Shown here: in pieces, positions 1 to 13,900 of the stretch
Layout: each line of letters opens with the position of its first letter
Numbering within the stretch: the stretch's first letter is position 1
Source of the DNA: Cyclina sinensis
Lineage: Eukaryota > Mollusca > Bivalvia > Venerida > Veneridae
Reading direction: 5' to 3'
NCBI GenBank assembly: GCA_012932295.1
Contig: JAAONU010000001.1
Location: 57,571,693 to 57,635,692, forward strand
Length of the DNA stretch: 64,000 bases
Translations under genes and position numbers: made by a program
Notes under the pieces: generated by a model
Seen by the model: only the letters and a program-made list of their open reading frames with translations
Database searches by the model: none
Told to the model about the DNA's origin: nothing

Positions 1-1117
1 ATGAAAGATGTAATCAGCCACTAAGCAGGTTGAAAGTAAGCATAATGCTAATTGCAAAATTGTACGTCACATTTTGATACCAGGGGGCGCACATGTGGTT
101 TGTAGTTTTTACAAAAGATTACGGAAATCTCCACCCTACGACGGAATTCAATTAGCTTTTGCCTCCAAACTCCACACAGCGGTTACTTCCCTTTCATACT
201 TTAGTACAATAATCACTGCCGACAGGCATGTCACGTGATGATGACGGTCGAAAATAAATAAACAAAATGTTTTTTCAAGTTCTTTTTTTTAAATTTCATT
301 ACATCCAGGCATGTTAAATCGACGCATTTGCAACTAAACATTTTTACTTTTAAAAAAAAAGAGATTATTAGATCTCTATACATTTTCGGATATCCTCGGT
401 ATCAGTCCGACAAATAATTATTCAAGTTATGGAAAAACACGACTACTTGAACATAGCGCCACCTGTTGTGACTTACAATTTTGAATTGACATTATGCTTA
501 CATCTATTTTGCCTAGTGTCTGATGATATTTTCTATGTTGGTTGATCACTTCGCGTATTTTATTCTGAGATGCATAACAAATAATCCAAGATAGCCACGA
601 CATGATGAAATATACCATTACGCTACTCTGAACTGTCATTCAGTCAAACGAAAATATGATATAGGCATCATGGACTAAACAGCATACAAGATATAACTTC
701 CAGCAAGCATGGTACCATTGTCAACAAGCGTGATGAAAGAGCCACCATGCATAATGACTGTACCCGTAAACACTATAGCAGTGTCTGTGAGTAAATTGTA
801 ACAGTAAGTTTTACCTTGTTTAGGTTTTACAGCAGTAGCTTTTTATGTAATTTAAGTTCAATTTATTTCGTTTTAAATATATTTCAATTGTAACAAAGCT
901 TTTCAACATGGTAAATTGATGAAATTTGGTATCTGTGATTTCAGTTATTAATTTCTCTAAAACTAGACCGTAAAAATATTTGATATTTTGCTTATTTGAT
1001 AACAATAGTATATGCGTAAAAATAACTGTAGCTTTATTGAAACTCCGAAGATTTATGTTGAAGTTTATGTTGATATCATCCTCTCATAATGAAGTTGGTT
1101 GGGGGTAAATTCGTTCC
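1..1117. other. Upstream flank with no recognised gene
   Basis: AT-rich DNA upstream of the candidate first exon of the receptor gene. The open frames here are short, start in random places and show no family motif, so I call no gene. No convincing TATA box or CpG-rich promoter block is visible, and the 5' UTR and promoter of the receptor are presumed to lie here only because of position. Confidence 0.4.
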
Positions 1118-4100
1118 ATGTTTATAATCTTATTTTGTATTTTTCTCACTTTCGGCTTTTCGTTTTGTTTTCTTTTTGTCAGCTGTCAGTAGGTCTTCAT
1201 ACTATGAATGATTACATACCAAGTAACAGTTGTTTATGGTCAGTCTTAGAAAAACATTGTGTTTCTGTAAACCTTATAAACCCATCAAGTCGGCTGAGGG
1301 TTGAAGTGAATATTAGCCATTTCTTGAAACTCCCATGGTAAAAGTGTCTTATATTGTCTATATTTTGTCCTAGGATATTATATTTCTTAAAAAAGCTCAA
1401 CTCAATGAGAGCTGACAAAATGCTTATTAGTATTCTAATATCATAAGTAAAGTTGTATGTTTTGTGAGTCATTTAAAAGTTGGAGGAACTTGCGGATAAT
1501 TTTAGGCATATGTAGAAAAACCAACGGGAATGCAACGCCATTTTCAGGCACCTTTCGAAAACACTATTTTATTTATGATCTTACACGAAAAATGGTCCAT
1601 GTGGTAAGTATTACATCTGTACACAATATACCGTTTAATATTCTTCCTGGCGATATTTAAATCGTTTTACATGAAATGTTGTTGTAGCAGACGGCAAATC
1701 ATCTGTTACAGAACGACACATACGTGTTAATATACGGTCTCTTGTTCTTACCAAATTTCCAGTGCGGGAACTATATTTGTTGCTTTTCACCCCAAGGTGC
1801 GATCTTATTTAAACGACTGACAACTGTGATTAAAAGCATAATATCTGTACTCAATAAATGATACATTGTCCAATTAAATAAAATGAAGAATCATTATCAA
1901 ATTCTTTAGGTATTATCCTAAAAAGTCCAGATTCTTGAGACAGTCTGTTCATTTTTACCAGTTTAAACCTTTTTGAAGTTGTTAGCAGACAACCTTTTGT
2001 TGTTGTTTTCTGTTTACCTACATGCACACTGCTTGTAAATAAACAAAGGAAGGTTACAAGTAGGCAAGTGAATGGGGTGCACTTTCGGGGAAAGAAGTGG
2101 TACGGTACAGAAGGAGCATACAAAACATACGTTCGACCCCAGGTCGAATACTGCTCAACCATATGTCATCCATGACAGAAATACCTCACTCATAGATTAT
2201 AAATGGTTCAGATGTCAACCGCAAGGTATGTTCATAATGATAACCACTATACAAACAGTGTAACAAACATGATTAAGGAATTGAAATGGTAAACACTACA
2301 GCAAAGGCAAAACCAAGCAAGCCTGGTCATGCTTTACAAAATAAAAAATAACAGGTCAGTGTCGATCAAAATCACCATACAGACACAAGAACAAACAAAT
2401 TCCTCATCCTGCAGACAAAAACACATCATCACATGAATTCATTCTTTCCAAGGACTATACGACTCTGGAACGAATTACCAACCAAGATTAAGGCTACCCC
2501 AACATGACCAGCTTTTCTCAGTGGATTGAACAAGTTTTATGGATCTTAAATGTTCCCAATAAATGTTTAAGTTAGAAAAGTTAGTGAAAACTCTTGTTTA
2601 CTTTGTTTTTACCTTTCACAATTTTAACGTTCCTGACACGCGGCTGCCTAGTAGTATAGTCAGTATTGACTTTTGACAGTAATAAATTTAAGTTGAAGTT
2701 GATGTTTGTTATTGAAATTCATTTTTGCGTCTAGGTTTTTCAATGGCTTTTGGAACACACCTCAAGATAATTAACTAATGAAAACATTCATAACAAAAAT
2801 CTTTTGGAATATTTCGAAAGCGATCAGCAAGAAAACACAACGAAGGTTATGAAAAAGAAACGCACTGATATATGTAACAAAACAATCTATTTGAGTGCAT
2901 TAAATAGTTCATTAAGTTGATACATCGTTAAAGTGTTGATTTTTTTACGTACTTACTATTTTTTAACAAAAAATAAATTCAAAACTTTGGAAAATAAAGT
3001 CACCTCAGTGATGTTCCTGGTTGTTCGTATGAAATACACCTTGTAGATATATAAGTAAAAAGTTGAAAAAAAATCGTTTAGGGATTGTATGCTCAGTGAT
3101 ACCTGAGCTCGGAACATACGAAATTCCATAATCAGTCTAGCCCGTAAAACGAAAGAAAAGCCTCAGTCCTAGATTCAGGAGAAAATAACATTATATTTAG
3201 ATCTTGATTTTGCAACTCCAATTTAAGCTTAAGTAGTGCGTTAAATATGTTCTCTTTTCCTGGTTTTACTTGAAGGATCTTATTCAGGATGTGCTTCCAC
3301 TATTATTATCTAAATAAAACTGTCCTACAAAAGGTGAGTTGGATTTTATATAATTAAACCATGAATAAAATCTTTCAGGAAAAAAAAAGAAAGACTTTAT
3401 TACTAACAACCGAAAAAGAATCATTTCCTCCCTAACCTTCCTAATCAAAATTCGTTGCGTAACAGTACATCAAAGCAATAGTATACTATTTATTTATGTG
3501 CGCGAACTTAGCTGCCAATTGCAAGTTGCCAATTCAATTGGCAACTTGCAATTGGCATCTTACTTCATAGTCCAGCTACCAATTCAAACTAAAATGAAAT
3601 CGTAACCAGAAGCCAGATCGCCAAAGAAGGCGAATTGTCGATTGGCAGCCAGGTACCAATTCAAAAAGTAGCATGAATTCTGACCATTGCGTGAATTGGC
3701 AACTGGCAGCTGGCAGCCAGATGCCAATTCGAAAAGTATCATGAAAATTGAACATTGAGTGAATTGGCAACTGGCAACTGCCAGTCAGGTGCCAATTCGT
3801 CTAAGACGTGAATCGTCAATTGGCAATATGCAGCCAGATGCCAGTTCGACGAGTATCATAAAAAAGTGATATTAATTGAATTAACAACTGGCAACCAGAT
3901 GCCAATTCGTTAAAGATCGCGAATTGGCAACTTGCAACTGGCAGCAAGATGCCAGTTCGACGAATACCATGAATTATTGATATTAACTGAATTGGCAACT
4001 GGCAGCCAGATACCAATTCGCCAAAGAACGCGAATTGTCAATTGGCAACTGGCAGCTAAATGCCAATTCCAGAAGTATCATGAATTATTGATATTAATTG

Positions 4101-7100
4101 AATTGAAAAATGGCTAATTGGTATCCGGCTACAAATTGACAGTTGACTATTCGCAAATATAAACGAACTGGTTTCTGGCTGCCAGTTGCCAATTCGTTCA
4201 ATGTCCAAAATTCATAATGCTTGTCGGACTGGCATGTAGCTGCCAGTTACCAGTTGGCAATTCGCAATCCTTAACGAATTGGCATCTAGCTGCCAGTTGC
4301 CAATTCGGTTAATATCAATAATTAATGATAATTGTCGATTTTGGATCTGGCAACCGATTGACAGTTGACTTTTCGCATTTTTGACGAACTGGCATCTGGC
4401 TGCCAGTTGCCAATTCACCCAAAGTCCAAAATTCATAATGCTTGTCCGGATGGCATCTAGTTGCCGGTTCCCATTTGCCAGTTCATCTAGCTGCAAGTTG
4501 CCAGTTGCAAATTCAGTTATTATCAATTATTTATGTAATTGTCGAACTGGCATCTGGCTAACAATTGACAGTTGACTTTTCGCAATTTTTGACGAACTGG
4601 CATCTGGCTGGCGGTTGCCAGTGGCCACTTCAGTCACTGTCCAAAATTCATAATGCTTGTCAAGTTGGCATCTAGTTGCCGGTTCCCAGTTGCCACTTCG
4701 CGTTCTTTTACGAATTGGCATCTGGCTGCCAGTTGCCGGTTGCCAGTTCGGTTAATATCAATAATTTATGATAAATGTCGAATTGGCGTCTGGCTATCAA
4801 ATGACAGTTGCCGATTTGCATTTTTTGACGAACTGGCATCTGGCTGCCAGTTGCCAGTGGCCACTTCACTCACTGTCCAAAATTCATAATGCTTGTCAAG
4901 TTGGCATCTAGCTGCCGGTTCCCAGTCGATTCGCGATCTTTTACGAATTTGCATATAGAAGCCATTTGCCAGTTGCCAATTCAGTTTATAGCAATAATTT
5001 ATGATAAATGTCGAATTGGCATCTGGATTTACAACTGACAGTTGTCTATTCGCAATTTTTGACGAACTGGCATCTGGCTACTGCCAATTCATGTTCCTAA
5101 TTCATGAAACTTGTTAAACTGGCATATGGCTGCCAGTTGCCAGTTGCCACTTCGCGTTCTTTTACGAATTGGCATCTGGCTGCCAGTTGCCGGTTACCAG
5201 TTCGGTTAATATCAATAATTTATGATAAATGTCGAATTGGCATCTGGCTACCAATTGACAGTTGCCGATTCGCAAGTTCTGACGAACTGGCATCTAGCTG
5301 CCAGTTGCCAATTCGGTTAATATCAATAATTTATAATAAATGTCGATTTGGCATCGGGCTTCAAACTTATAGTTGGCGATTCGCAAGTTCTGACGAACTG
5401 GCACCTGGCTGCCAGTTGCCAGTTGCCAGTTGCCAATTCGATTTATATCAATAATTTATGTTTAATGTCGGATTGGCATCTGGCTAACAATTGACAGTTG
5501 GCGATTCGCACGTTTGGACGAACTGGCACCTGGCTGCCAGTTGCAAGTTGGCAATTCACTCTATGTTCATAATTCATGATACTTGTCGAACTGGCATCTG
5601 GCTGCCAGTTGTGAGTTGCCAATTCTTGACCTTTTACGAATTGGCATCTGGCTGCCAGTTGCCATTTGCCAGTTCGGTTAATATCAATAATTTATGATAA
5701 ATGTCGAATTGGCATCTGGCTACCAATTGACAGTTGCCGATTCGCAATTTTTGTCTAACTAGCATATGGCTACCAGTTGCCAGTTGAATTGGCAACTGGC
5801 AGCAAACTTCACGCACATTATTTTTTTTGCCCTGTTCTGTCAAGGCCCGACTAACTAAATAGGTAGAGCATCTGATTGTCAATCGTGATGACAATGACAA
5901 GATCTCCAACAGGGCCGGCAAAATTTCTCGGTGATAATTGATCGCAGACAATGCGTCTATAGGTTATTTGTTCATCACCTCTGAAGCAAGTGAGGAAATA
6001 GTCAGTCCCATGCGGAGATATTGGTTAGTAAACTGGTTGGTACCCAGGTTAGGTGGACTGACCGCCGGGATATGACCTTAGCTGTTCAAACTGGCATTAA
6101 ACCCTATTAAAACCAAACCAAACATGTCTCTTTCTCTCTGATATTCACAGAAAACTTCCTCACTTTTCTAGTTTAAGTTTTTAAAGAGACAAGTAACTGA
6201 TCTTGTTTTGTTTGGTGATTTCAGACATTATGAGAGAGTAAAGAGAGCTAGGAGAGCAAGAAGGAGTTACTGTGCTTGTTGGTATAGATGGTGGTAAGTA
6301 CAACATGCTGGGCACTTCGTACGTAATTTAATTTATCTTAACTGGCAATTGCCAAAGGTTTTTTGTGTACACTATTTCATTTTATACATAATTGTAATTT
6401 ACCAAAATGTTTTCGAAAGTTTTAGTTTAATGTTTATCAAATTGAATCTTTTTATCTGATATTGGCTGTCAAATGCAATGTGCAGGGTGTTATAATATAA
6501 TGTTATTAATAAGTCGAGTTCATATTGGTTTTGTTATTGGGCTTAAGCCTCAGGCCAATATGACGTCTGAAGCCCAATAACAAAGCCAATATGAATTCGA
6601 CTAATTAATGACAATTTTATTAATTCACTTTATAATATTATGTTCAATTATTAAACTAAGTAATCCAAAACTCGTAATTTATAACAGGGTAAAACTTGTG
6701 ATCGTCTGCTTTTCACTTCCGCGCAACATAATATTTGGTAAATATAAAAATCACTAAATGAAAGGTTGAACACTGCTAAATTTACTGTGATCCGATACAC
6801 AGGGTCTCCGCGAACTTTTTTTTGCTACTTTTTGAACTTTTTAAGAGATAAAAACTTTTATGTAAAAACTAGGCTAAGCATATTCAAAGTGGCGTCCAAC
6901 ATGGTGAAAATCCTAGGCTCATATAAGCCGAGTTTTTCCTGAATCCTGATTGGCTAAATCTCGTATTGGCCGACTTTTTACTTATTGGCCGTGTTTTTTT
7001 TTTCGTATTGGCCGAGTTTCGAGCTTTATTGGCGAGGCTTTGGTTGTATCAAGCCAACAACATGGTCAGAATCTAGTTTAATATTATAAAGTTAATTAAA

Positions 7101-7960
7101 AATATTTCAGCACAATGACCTAAATTACCACAGATCAGAAACACCGTTGTAAACCACTTGAATACTTTAATCACACAGCAAGTCAACAGTCTCCAAAGAA
7201 AAATGAAAACCTAATCATCCTAATTTAGCTTATTAAGTTTTACCTATTGAGTTACTTAACAATTCTTTAAACAAAAAAGAATTATAACTCACAATATGTG
7301 TACTTTAACGAAAATACTTCAAATGTCAGAATAGCCAAATTCACTCATTTTTGTCTTTCCCCCATGATGTTTGCGTGCTATTGTCTGTTATTTTATTGCT
7401 CTATATTGTTCAAATTCCGTACAAATGTATCGTAGTTCCTTAAAACCAGATCAAATATAAACTCAAAAAATGCAATCTGCTTTAAACGTCTTTTACTCAG
7501 AATCCTTTACTAGATATAGTTTTTTTTTGCAATCCCCTTTTCGTCATATCGTTTCACCAAACCCTTTTCTAATGTTAAACTAAAAAATCATTGAAATTAA
7601 GGCTGTATCGGATACACAGATAACTAAAGACTTTCACAATTTATTGGCCGTAAAACAAAAGTAGCCATACTGAAAATAGTGGCAGGAACTGTTTTCAATA
7701 AAGTTTATAGTTAAATAGTAACTATTATTATTTTCACTTCGAAATAAGCTTTCGATCTCTCTGTTTTCTTTTTTACTTGATTTTCTGTTCCGAGTTTGAA
7801 TGATCAAATGAGATGTGAAGGTTGACTATTTCTGTTTTAATTCACTTTTTTATCTACAGGGGATGTTCTTGGTGGAGAAATACTTGGTATACTGTGTATT
7901 ATTACGCTTATCAATGCCAGGCTGGCTGGACACACAATGGAAATGGAAACTGTAATATAC
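1118..7960 (+). CDS. Receptor exons 1-3: signal peptide and Cys/Trp-rich EMI-like N-terminus
   Basis: Exon 1 (1118-1188) is an ATG followed by about 22 hydrophobic, Phe/Leu/Cys-rich residues (MFIILFCIFL...), ending in phase 2 at a GTAGGT donor. Exon 2 (6225-6293) is open only in the phase that this donor supplies, which is the main reason for choosing this start. Exon 2 gives a basic stretch (VKRARRARRSY) then CACWYRWW. Exon 3 (7860-7960) continues with Trp, Tyr and Cys residues and ends in CQAGWTHNGNGNC. A C..GW end after aromatic residues recalls EMI domains, but the match is loose. The RARR run could be a basic processing site. Intron 1 is 5 kb and repeat-filled, so another first exon cannot be excluded. 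Confidence 0.55.
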
Positions 7961-10900
7961 GTAGGTGTACCTTGTTAATGAGGTATTTTCTCTTTATTTC
8001 TGAACACATTTCACAATAAAGATTATTGCATTAGCTTTGAAAATAATGGGCTCACTCAAAATAATGACTTTTGACGGTTTGGCGGAGATATGGTGACCAA
8101 TTAAAGCATGATTTGCATCTCATGGATATGAGGAAGCTGGAGGGCCGTTTTGTGTTATGATTTGTTAGTTTTGACTTTCAACTTGTGAGTTATGATTTAT
8201 GACTAATGACTTGTGACTAATGGTAAGACTTCACTATTCTAAGTAGTGTCTTGTCCGTGATCACCCAGTTAGCTGTAAGATAGTGGTTAATTTACGTTAG
8301 CATGGCTTACTGTGAACGTATTTTAAAATTTCACGAATGATTGTTAATACTGGGTTCTTACTTTAATATTCAACTGCTATATTCAAGTTATAAGCCACAA
8401 GTTATAAGTCACAAGTTGTAAGTCACAATACAAAAGTCGCAATGAATTCAACTCTACAACTTTGATCAACCATACATCTCGCTGTCTTGACCCGCACATT
8501 CTCAGACTCTGTTGACAGACGGCAATCCCAAATTATGTGTTGGGCACTGCCAGTAGTTCATCTTGTGAAAGTTTGAAGTTCCTGGTGAAAACAGTTAAAC
8601 AAATGTTAAAGGGAAACGCTCATGTTACTTAATGTGAATGTCTCAAGAATGTGCATATTTCACTCCGCCCCTCTCATTTTTAATGTGCTGACACACGCAA
8701 TAACTGGGTTAGTTAAGGGTGCGTCTTTCTACTTTTAAGCAACAATCGTACTCACAATATTATGTTGCCTGATTTCTGCCATGTCGTATTTCTGCGTGGC
8801 AGCGGCGCCATGCGAAAACACGACAAACTGACTACTTTTGTCATGTTTTGCACGCAAAAAAGCTCGACATGGTTTAAATACAGTACAGTATTACAGTATT
8901 AATCTTATTTGAGGTAAACCGCTCCTATTATCACGAAAGCTCAATTGACGTCACTAACAGGCTTTGCGAAATCTGTCGGACAGTCTGAAATGTCAGACAA
9001 ATATGGAGAAGGTCCTGTAACAGTTTACAGGAACGAATGTCAGACAGTTTTTCAAAATCAGTGTAAATGTTTGACAATTAATGTCAACGGATGTTTGAAA
9101 ATATTTGAGTTAATTTTCATCATCTAATGTCAACCTGTTTTATAAATAATTACTATATCAAAATAACGTTTCTACTTATTTTGAATTTTTTGGTCAGACA
9201 ATAATTAAAAATGTCAAGCACTCTCGTCAGCATTTTGCGAAGCCTGCACTCAGTGCAAAATTTGTCACAATGGAGAGTTGAATTGCTAACGGATTTTGAA
9301 AAGCAAAGTACTACAAAATACTTTGTGTGAGCTGTGAGCTCAACATAGCCGCCATTGCCGTGTCTTCCAAATATTCTGTTGGACCTGTTGTACTTTTCAC
9401 CTGTATTAAACAACAACAAAGCAGTAACTCTGAAAAAATTCAAATTAGCATTTTGTTTAACCCGCAACCTTTTTAGACAGCTACCTCTATTTGACAGTCA
9501 CTCTCCATCCTTCCTTCAATGAATGACTGCTAATTACAGGTTTGTATGTATGTCAACAGTTTTATTTCTGAATTCTTGCATAAAAACGAACAAACTGCAT
9601 TTTTTTTATATTTGTGCTATCTCCAACCATTCAGGCATAAATCTACAATTAATTACATTAGATAAAAGCTTCACAAACAACACTATGTCCTGTTAACAAC
9701 ATCTGTATACATTCTGTAATGAAAAGTCAAGATTTTTATGACGTTTGACAGTAACAGCGATACTGGCGAACAACATAGCAATGTTAAGCAATAATACTCT
9801 CAGTATTGTGATAATAAATCATTTAACTAAACAAATAACCGCAATGCGTCATCAGCATTAAATGGCATTTGAAGATCAGACTTTATGAGGTGTCCAACTT
9901 GTTAAATTAATTAAAACTTCTCTTTTTACGTGACTACACGTGTTTTATATCACGCACGTTCCATAGTCGTGCATTGCGATCCAGGTTGCTTTGTATCAGC
10001 TGCATAAAACAGAATTTTAGATTCTCGCATTGTATCGGATCGAGCTCATTGAAATGTCCAGAATAACGCAAGTCCTTAAAGACGTTCATCCACCACAGTA
10101 CTCGTTGTTGGCATAGGAAACCTCGCCATCTTTCAATGCGCTGGTCAGAAGTGTACTTTTCCAACAATAACGCTTCGACACCCAGTTGCATCATTCCATA
10201 AAAAAACTGCCACAGAAGACAAACAGTCGAGTTTTCTGTATCACCGTCACAGCGCAAGATACATGGTGCTTTCCCGATTTGTTTCAGTGCGTCCAAATAA
10301 TATTTGGCGATCAGTTTTGGATCGTTGTTTGAGTCAGAAACCTCTAACCAGATTTATTTCCTACTACAACCATCTACCGCACCATTTATACAGAATTCGA
10401 AGGGTTCCAACTTATCGTATCCGTCTATATGCCAAATGTAGTTTGTCCCTTTTGCACAATTCAATCGTCTCTACAGTTCAACACCTTCTGGGTCTAGTAG
10501 CTTTATTATATTCATGACATCCTCGCGCTTTACGTGCATGTTATGATTCACATTGTGCAATTGCCTACAGTCTGTCCACTGGTCTGCATTTCATTGTCTA
10601 CTATATTGACAACACTTTCCATTGGACCATAAATGCTCAAACCACGCCGTTTCAAGTTAATCCTTTTCAGGATCCTTTTCAGTTGGCACACTGACAACAA
10701 AATAACATTCCTAAGAAGTAAAAATCCAAAACTTTCAGTGTATTTAAAACCTTGTTTCAAATATTCCACAATGCATGTTGTCTTTTCAACATTCAGAGAT
10801 GCAGGCAGATAGGCTGGCACTACGGCAACTGTCTTCCCTAATACATCACACACGCAGCAAAACAAAAACAAACACATTTCATTTTGATTCTCTTTTGATC

Positions 10901-13900
10901 AACAGTCTGAAATTATAAAAGAAAGTATGTATTTAGACGTTACAAAGTGATAACGATAGAATATCGCAGAAGAATATGCTTGTATGATGTTAAGTCAAGA
11001 TATGTAAGAATTACCACCATTAATCATTCCATTGGAAGGGTTAATAACGCACAGTTGGCAAAAAACCCTACATATTTTATCTAAACTTGCTTTCAATACT
11101 CAAAACTGTATTAACCTTTTTATTATCAGTATAACGTTGGTAAAAAGAAAACTGAACATGTGACCCCTTGATGTTTGTAAGCTTCTATTAGTCTCTGCAC
11201 ACGTGCTAAAATGGGTGGTAATATTCAGTCAATATTCAGTCATAACTCACAAGTCATCAGTCACAAGTCAAAACTAACAAATCATAACTCAAAATTGCCC
11301 TTCAGGTTCCTCATAATGGAACTTAGTAATTCGCAATTTGCAGTCGTTTATTTTGGGTCTTCAGGTAATAGTAACATTCTACTGCGTTGTAGAATTATGG
11401 GCAGCTGCTGTAATAACTCAATGGAGTTTAGTAGCACATTGTGGTAAAGGGTTTTGTCTTAAATCTTTGGAACGCTTGTCTGTGTAAGTGTGATGATTTT
11501 CTATGTTCCTATGGACTTAGAACTTAAGACCAGGGGCAATCAAAATGAGTTTGTGTAAGACTGAACACAAACCTTATTATGTCAAGTGATATCTGAGTTT
11601 TGATATGCTAAGCTAAAATCGGCAATAGTAAGTATTATAAACACAGACGGACCTTAGTACATTTTGGTGTATATCTAGATACATTTTATGTTATCTTAAA
11701 TTTTTAGCAATTTGTCGCCCGTCTTGTCGAAACGGTGGAACATGTGAAAGTCCGAACTACTGCAACTGCCCATCGACCTCTGCTGGTCCTAGCTGTGCAT
11801 ATCGTAAGTTTTTATTTAATTTCTTTATAATGATACAGGGATATATTCTGTTATTACCTGAAATTGCCCTGAGCTTTTTTTTTGTTCGAGTGCATATAAA
11901 ATAAGCGATTAAAGCTACATAAGGTTTAGAGTTAGATAATTGTGAAATTATAATAAGAAAAAGAAGAATAAGCATCATCGTCAGCACCACCATCATCATC
12001 GTAAGATGTAAAACTATTTACAACAAAAAGCGATTAAATCTTAAAGCAGCACCAGAACATTTCCTTCCATTACTGCCTTATGTTTCATTTTCGTAAATTT
12101 GTTAGAATGTTTTAGTAATTTTCTATAAAATTTAACAACAATTTTGCTGTTTTCTGTGTAGTGACATGTTCCTACCAACGCCCTTGTTACCCTGGAGACT
12201 GTCAGCCTAATACTGATTGCCTATGTCACCCTGGTTTTATAAAGATAACCATAAGAGATGGCTGCACGACATGTAAGTGCTGTATTGTATTTGCTTTATT
12301 CAATCTTTGACAAATATAGATGAATTTGCATTGATTGTATTCTATAAGTGATTTATTCATATACCAACAGAGACAGGTAACCGGAACTTAAACTGTTTTA
12401 TTCTGTGGAATACTTTGTTGCCATGTCTTAATGCTCAATTGCACAATGGCACTCTTAATGTCGATTGCCTCATGTAATTGTTCTTGAAAGTTCACATGAA
12501 ATTAAAACCTATTTACCTGTTAATATTAAACTTAAGACTCGACCAACAAATACCATCTTATCCAAACTTTGATGATAACGTAAAAACAATTTACAAGAAA
12601 GAAATAGAAATATGAACTCTTGACGAGTGCCTTAAATTTCATGGACATTAAATCCCATTTAAGGGTAATAAATGCTTCAAAATATGACTGATAAATAGAC
12701 TGGGACAGAATATTAAGACACACAATATTAGCATTGTTTTCTCTACCCCCTTTCAATTTAGTACATTAAAATGTTTCCTTAACCCTATTGAAATCTAGTA
12801 CAGATCGCATTCTGCTCTTTCATGCGATCCATATCACTGTGCTGAAAATATACCGGTAAAGATATTTTTTTACAATATATATTTTTAAATATACCAGAAA
12901 CATTGTAAATTCAAGCGCTGTTTCAGAGAGTTCACTACGTACCTGCTGAGTTGTTTACTCAACTGATTTCGCTACTCAGATGTTATATTTACCCAGTAAA
13001 TAACTGATTATAATATATTTAATTAAAACAGTTTTAGCTAGGATCAAATTGTACCTAATAACATATTACCGTTTTCTAGTATTTCTTTCATGTAACAGTT
13101 AATTCCTCTCACACGGAGCTGATGCCGACCGTGGGTAAAAGCAACGTCACGCTGGCTCACATCAGGAGACTGACCGCCAATAACGAGAGAGTAACTGACT
13201 TCATGTTTGTTCTGGAAGGACTGGAAGAAGAAGTGCCCGGAGAGTTAGAAGTTCTTTGGAGGTATATTCGAATCCAGTACTTGCCACTACCATGTGAAAA
13301 AATATTTATGAAGTCTTTTCACAAGAAATAATACTTTTTACTGAAAAAGCAAGCTGACTCTAGTTTATTAACTTTGTTTATGAAGGAAACATACCTTTCG
13401 TCATTATGATTCACTTCTTGACGCTTTAAACGTAGGTTATGAGAGAAATGTGTTTAATTTTATTTTTGTACGCTCGAAGGATCGTCCGTTTGTCTGTCCG
13501 TCCGTGAGCAATTTCATGTCTGCTCGATATCTTTTGAACCTCTTGAAGGATTTTCATGAAGCCCTTTTTTTCTCATTGAGACAACTGAAAGAACCTCAGA
13601 ATTGCTGTCCGCTCAAAATTCTTAAATCCCTTGCAGGGGATTCATTTATTTAGATGTTGATCTTATCAAGGCAGTGTATAGAACATTTTAGGTGCGCTAA
13701 AGTTGCACAATTTCTGGAAAAAAACATTTCTAGAACGAATTTCTTGTCCGCTTTTAGCTCTTGAACTGTTCAAACGATATTCAAGACACTTGGGCCAAAT
13801 CTGTATCTCACTAAGACAATGTACCAAAATTTCAGATCCACCACTTTAAAGTCAAGGTTTAAATATTGGAGCCATAGAATTCCTATCCGCCCTAAAATCC

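Noticed and set aside
4212..4526. 104-residue frame in the satellite
   Set aside because: The sequence (QLDANS.., NWQLAARCQF) is translation of the TTGGCA/TGCCAA repeat on either strand.
3505..5805. NFI-type TTGGC(N5)GCCAA binding sites
   Set aside because: The half-site spacing is wrong in most units and the motif is simply the satellite core.
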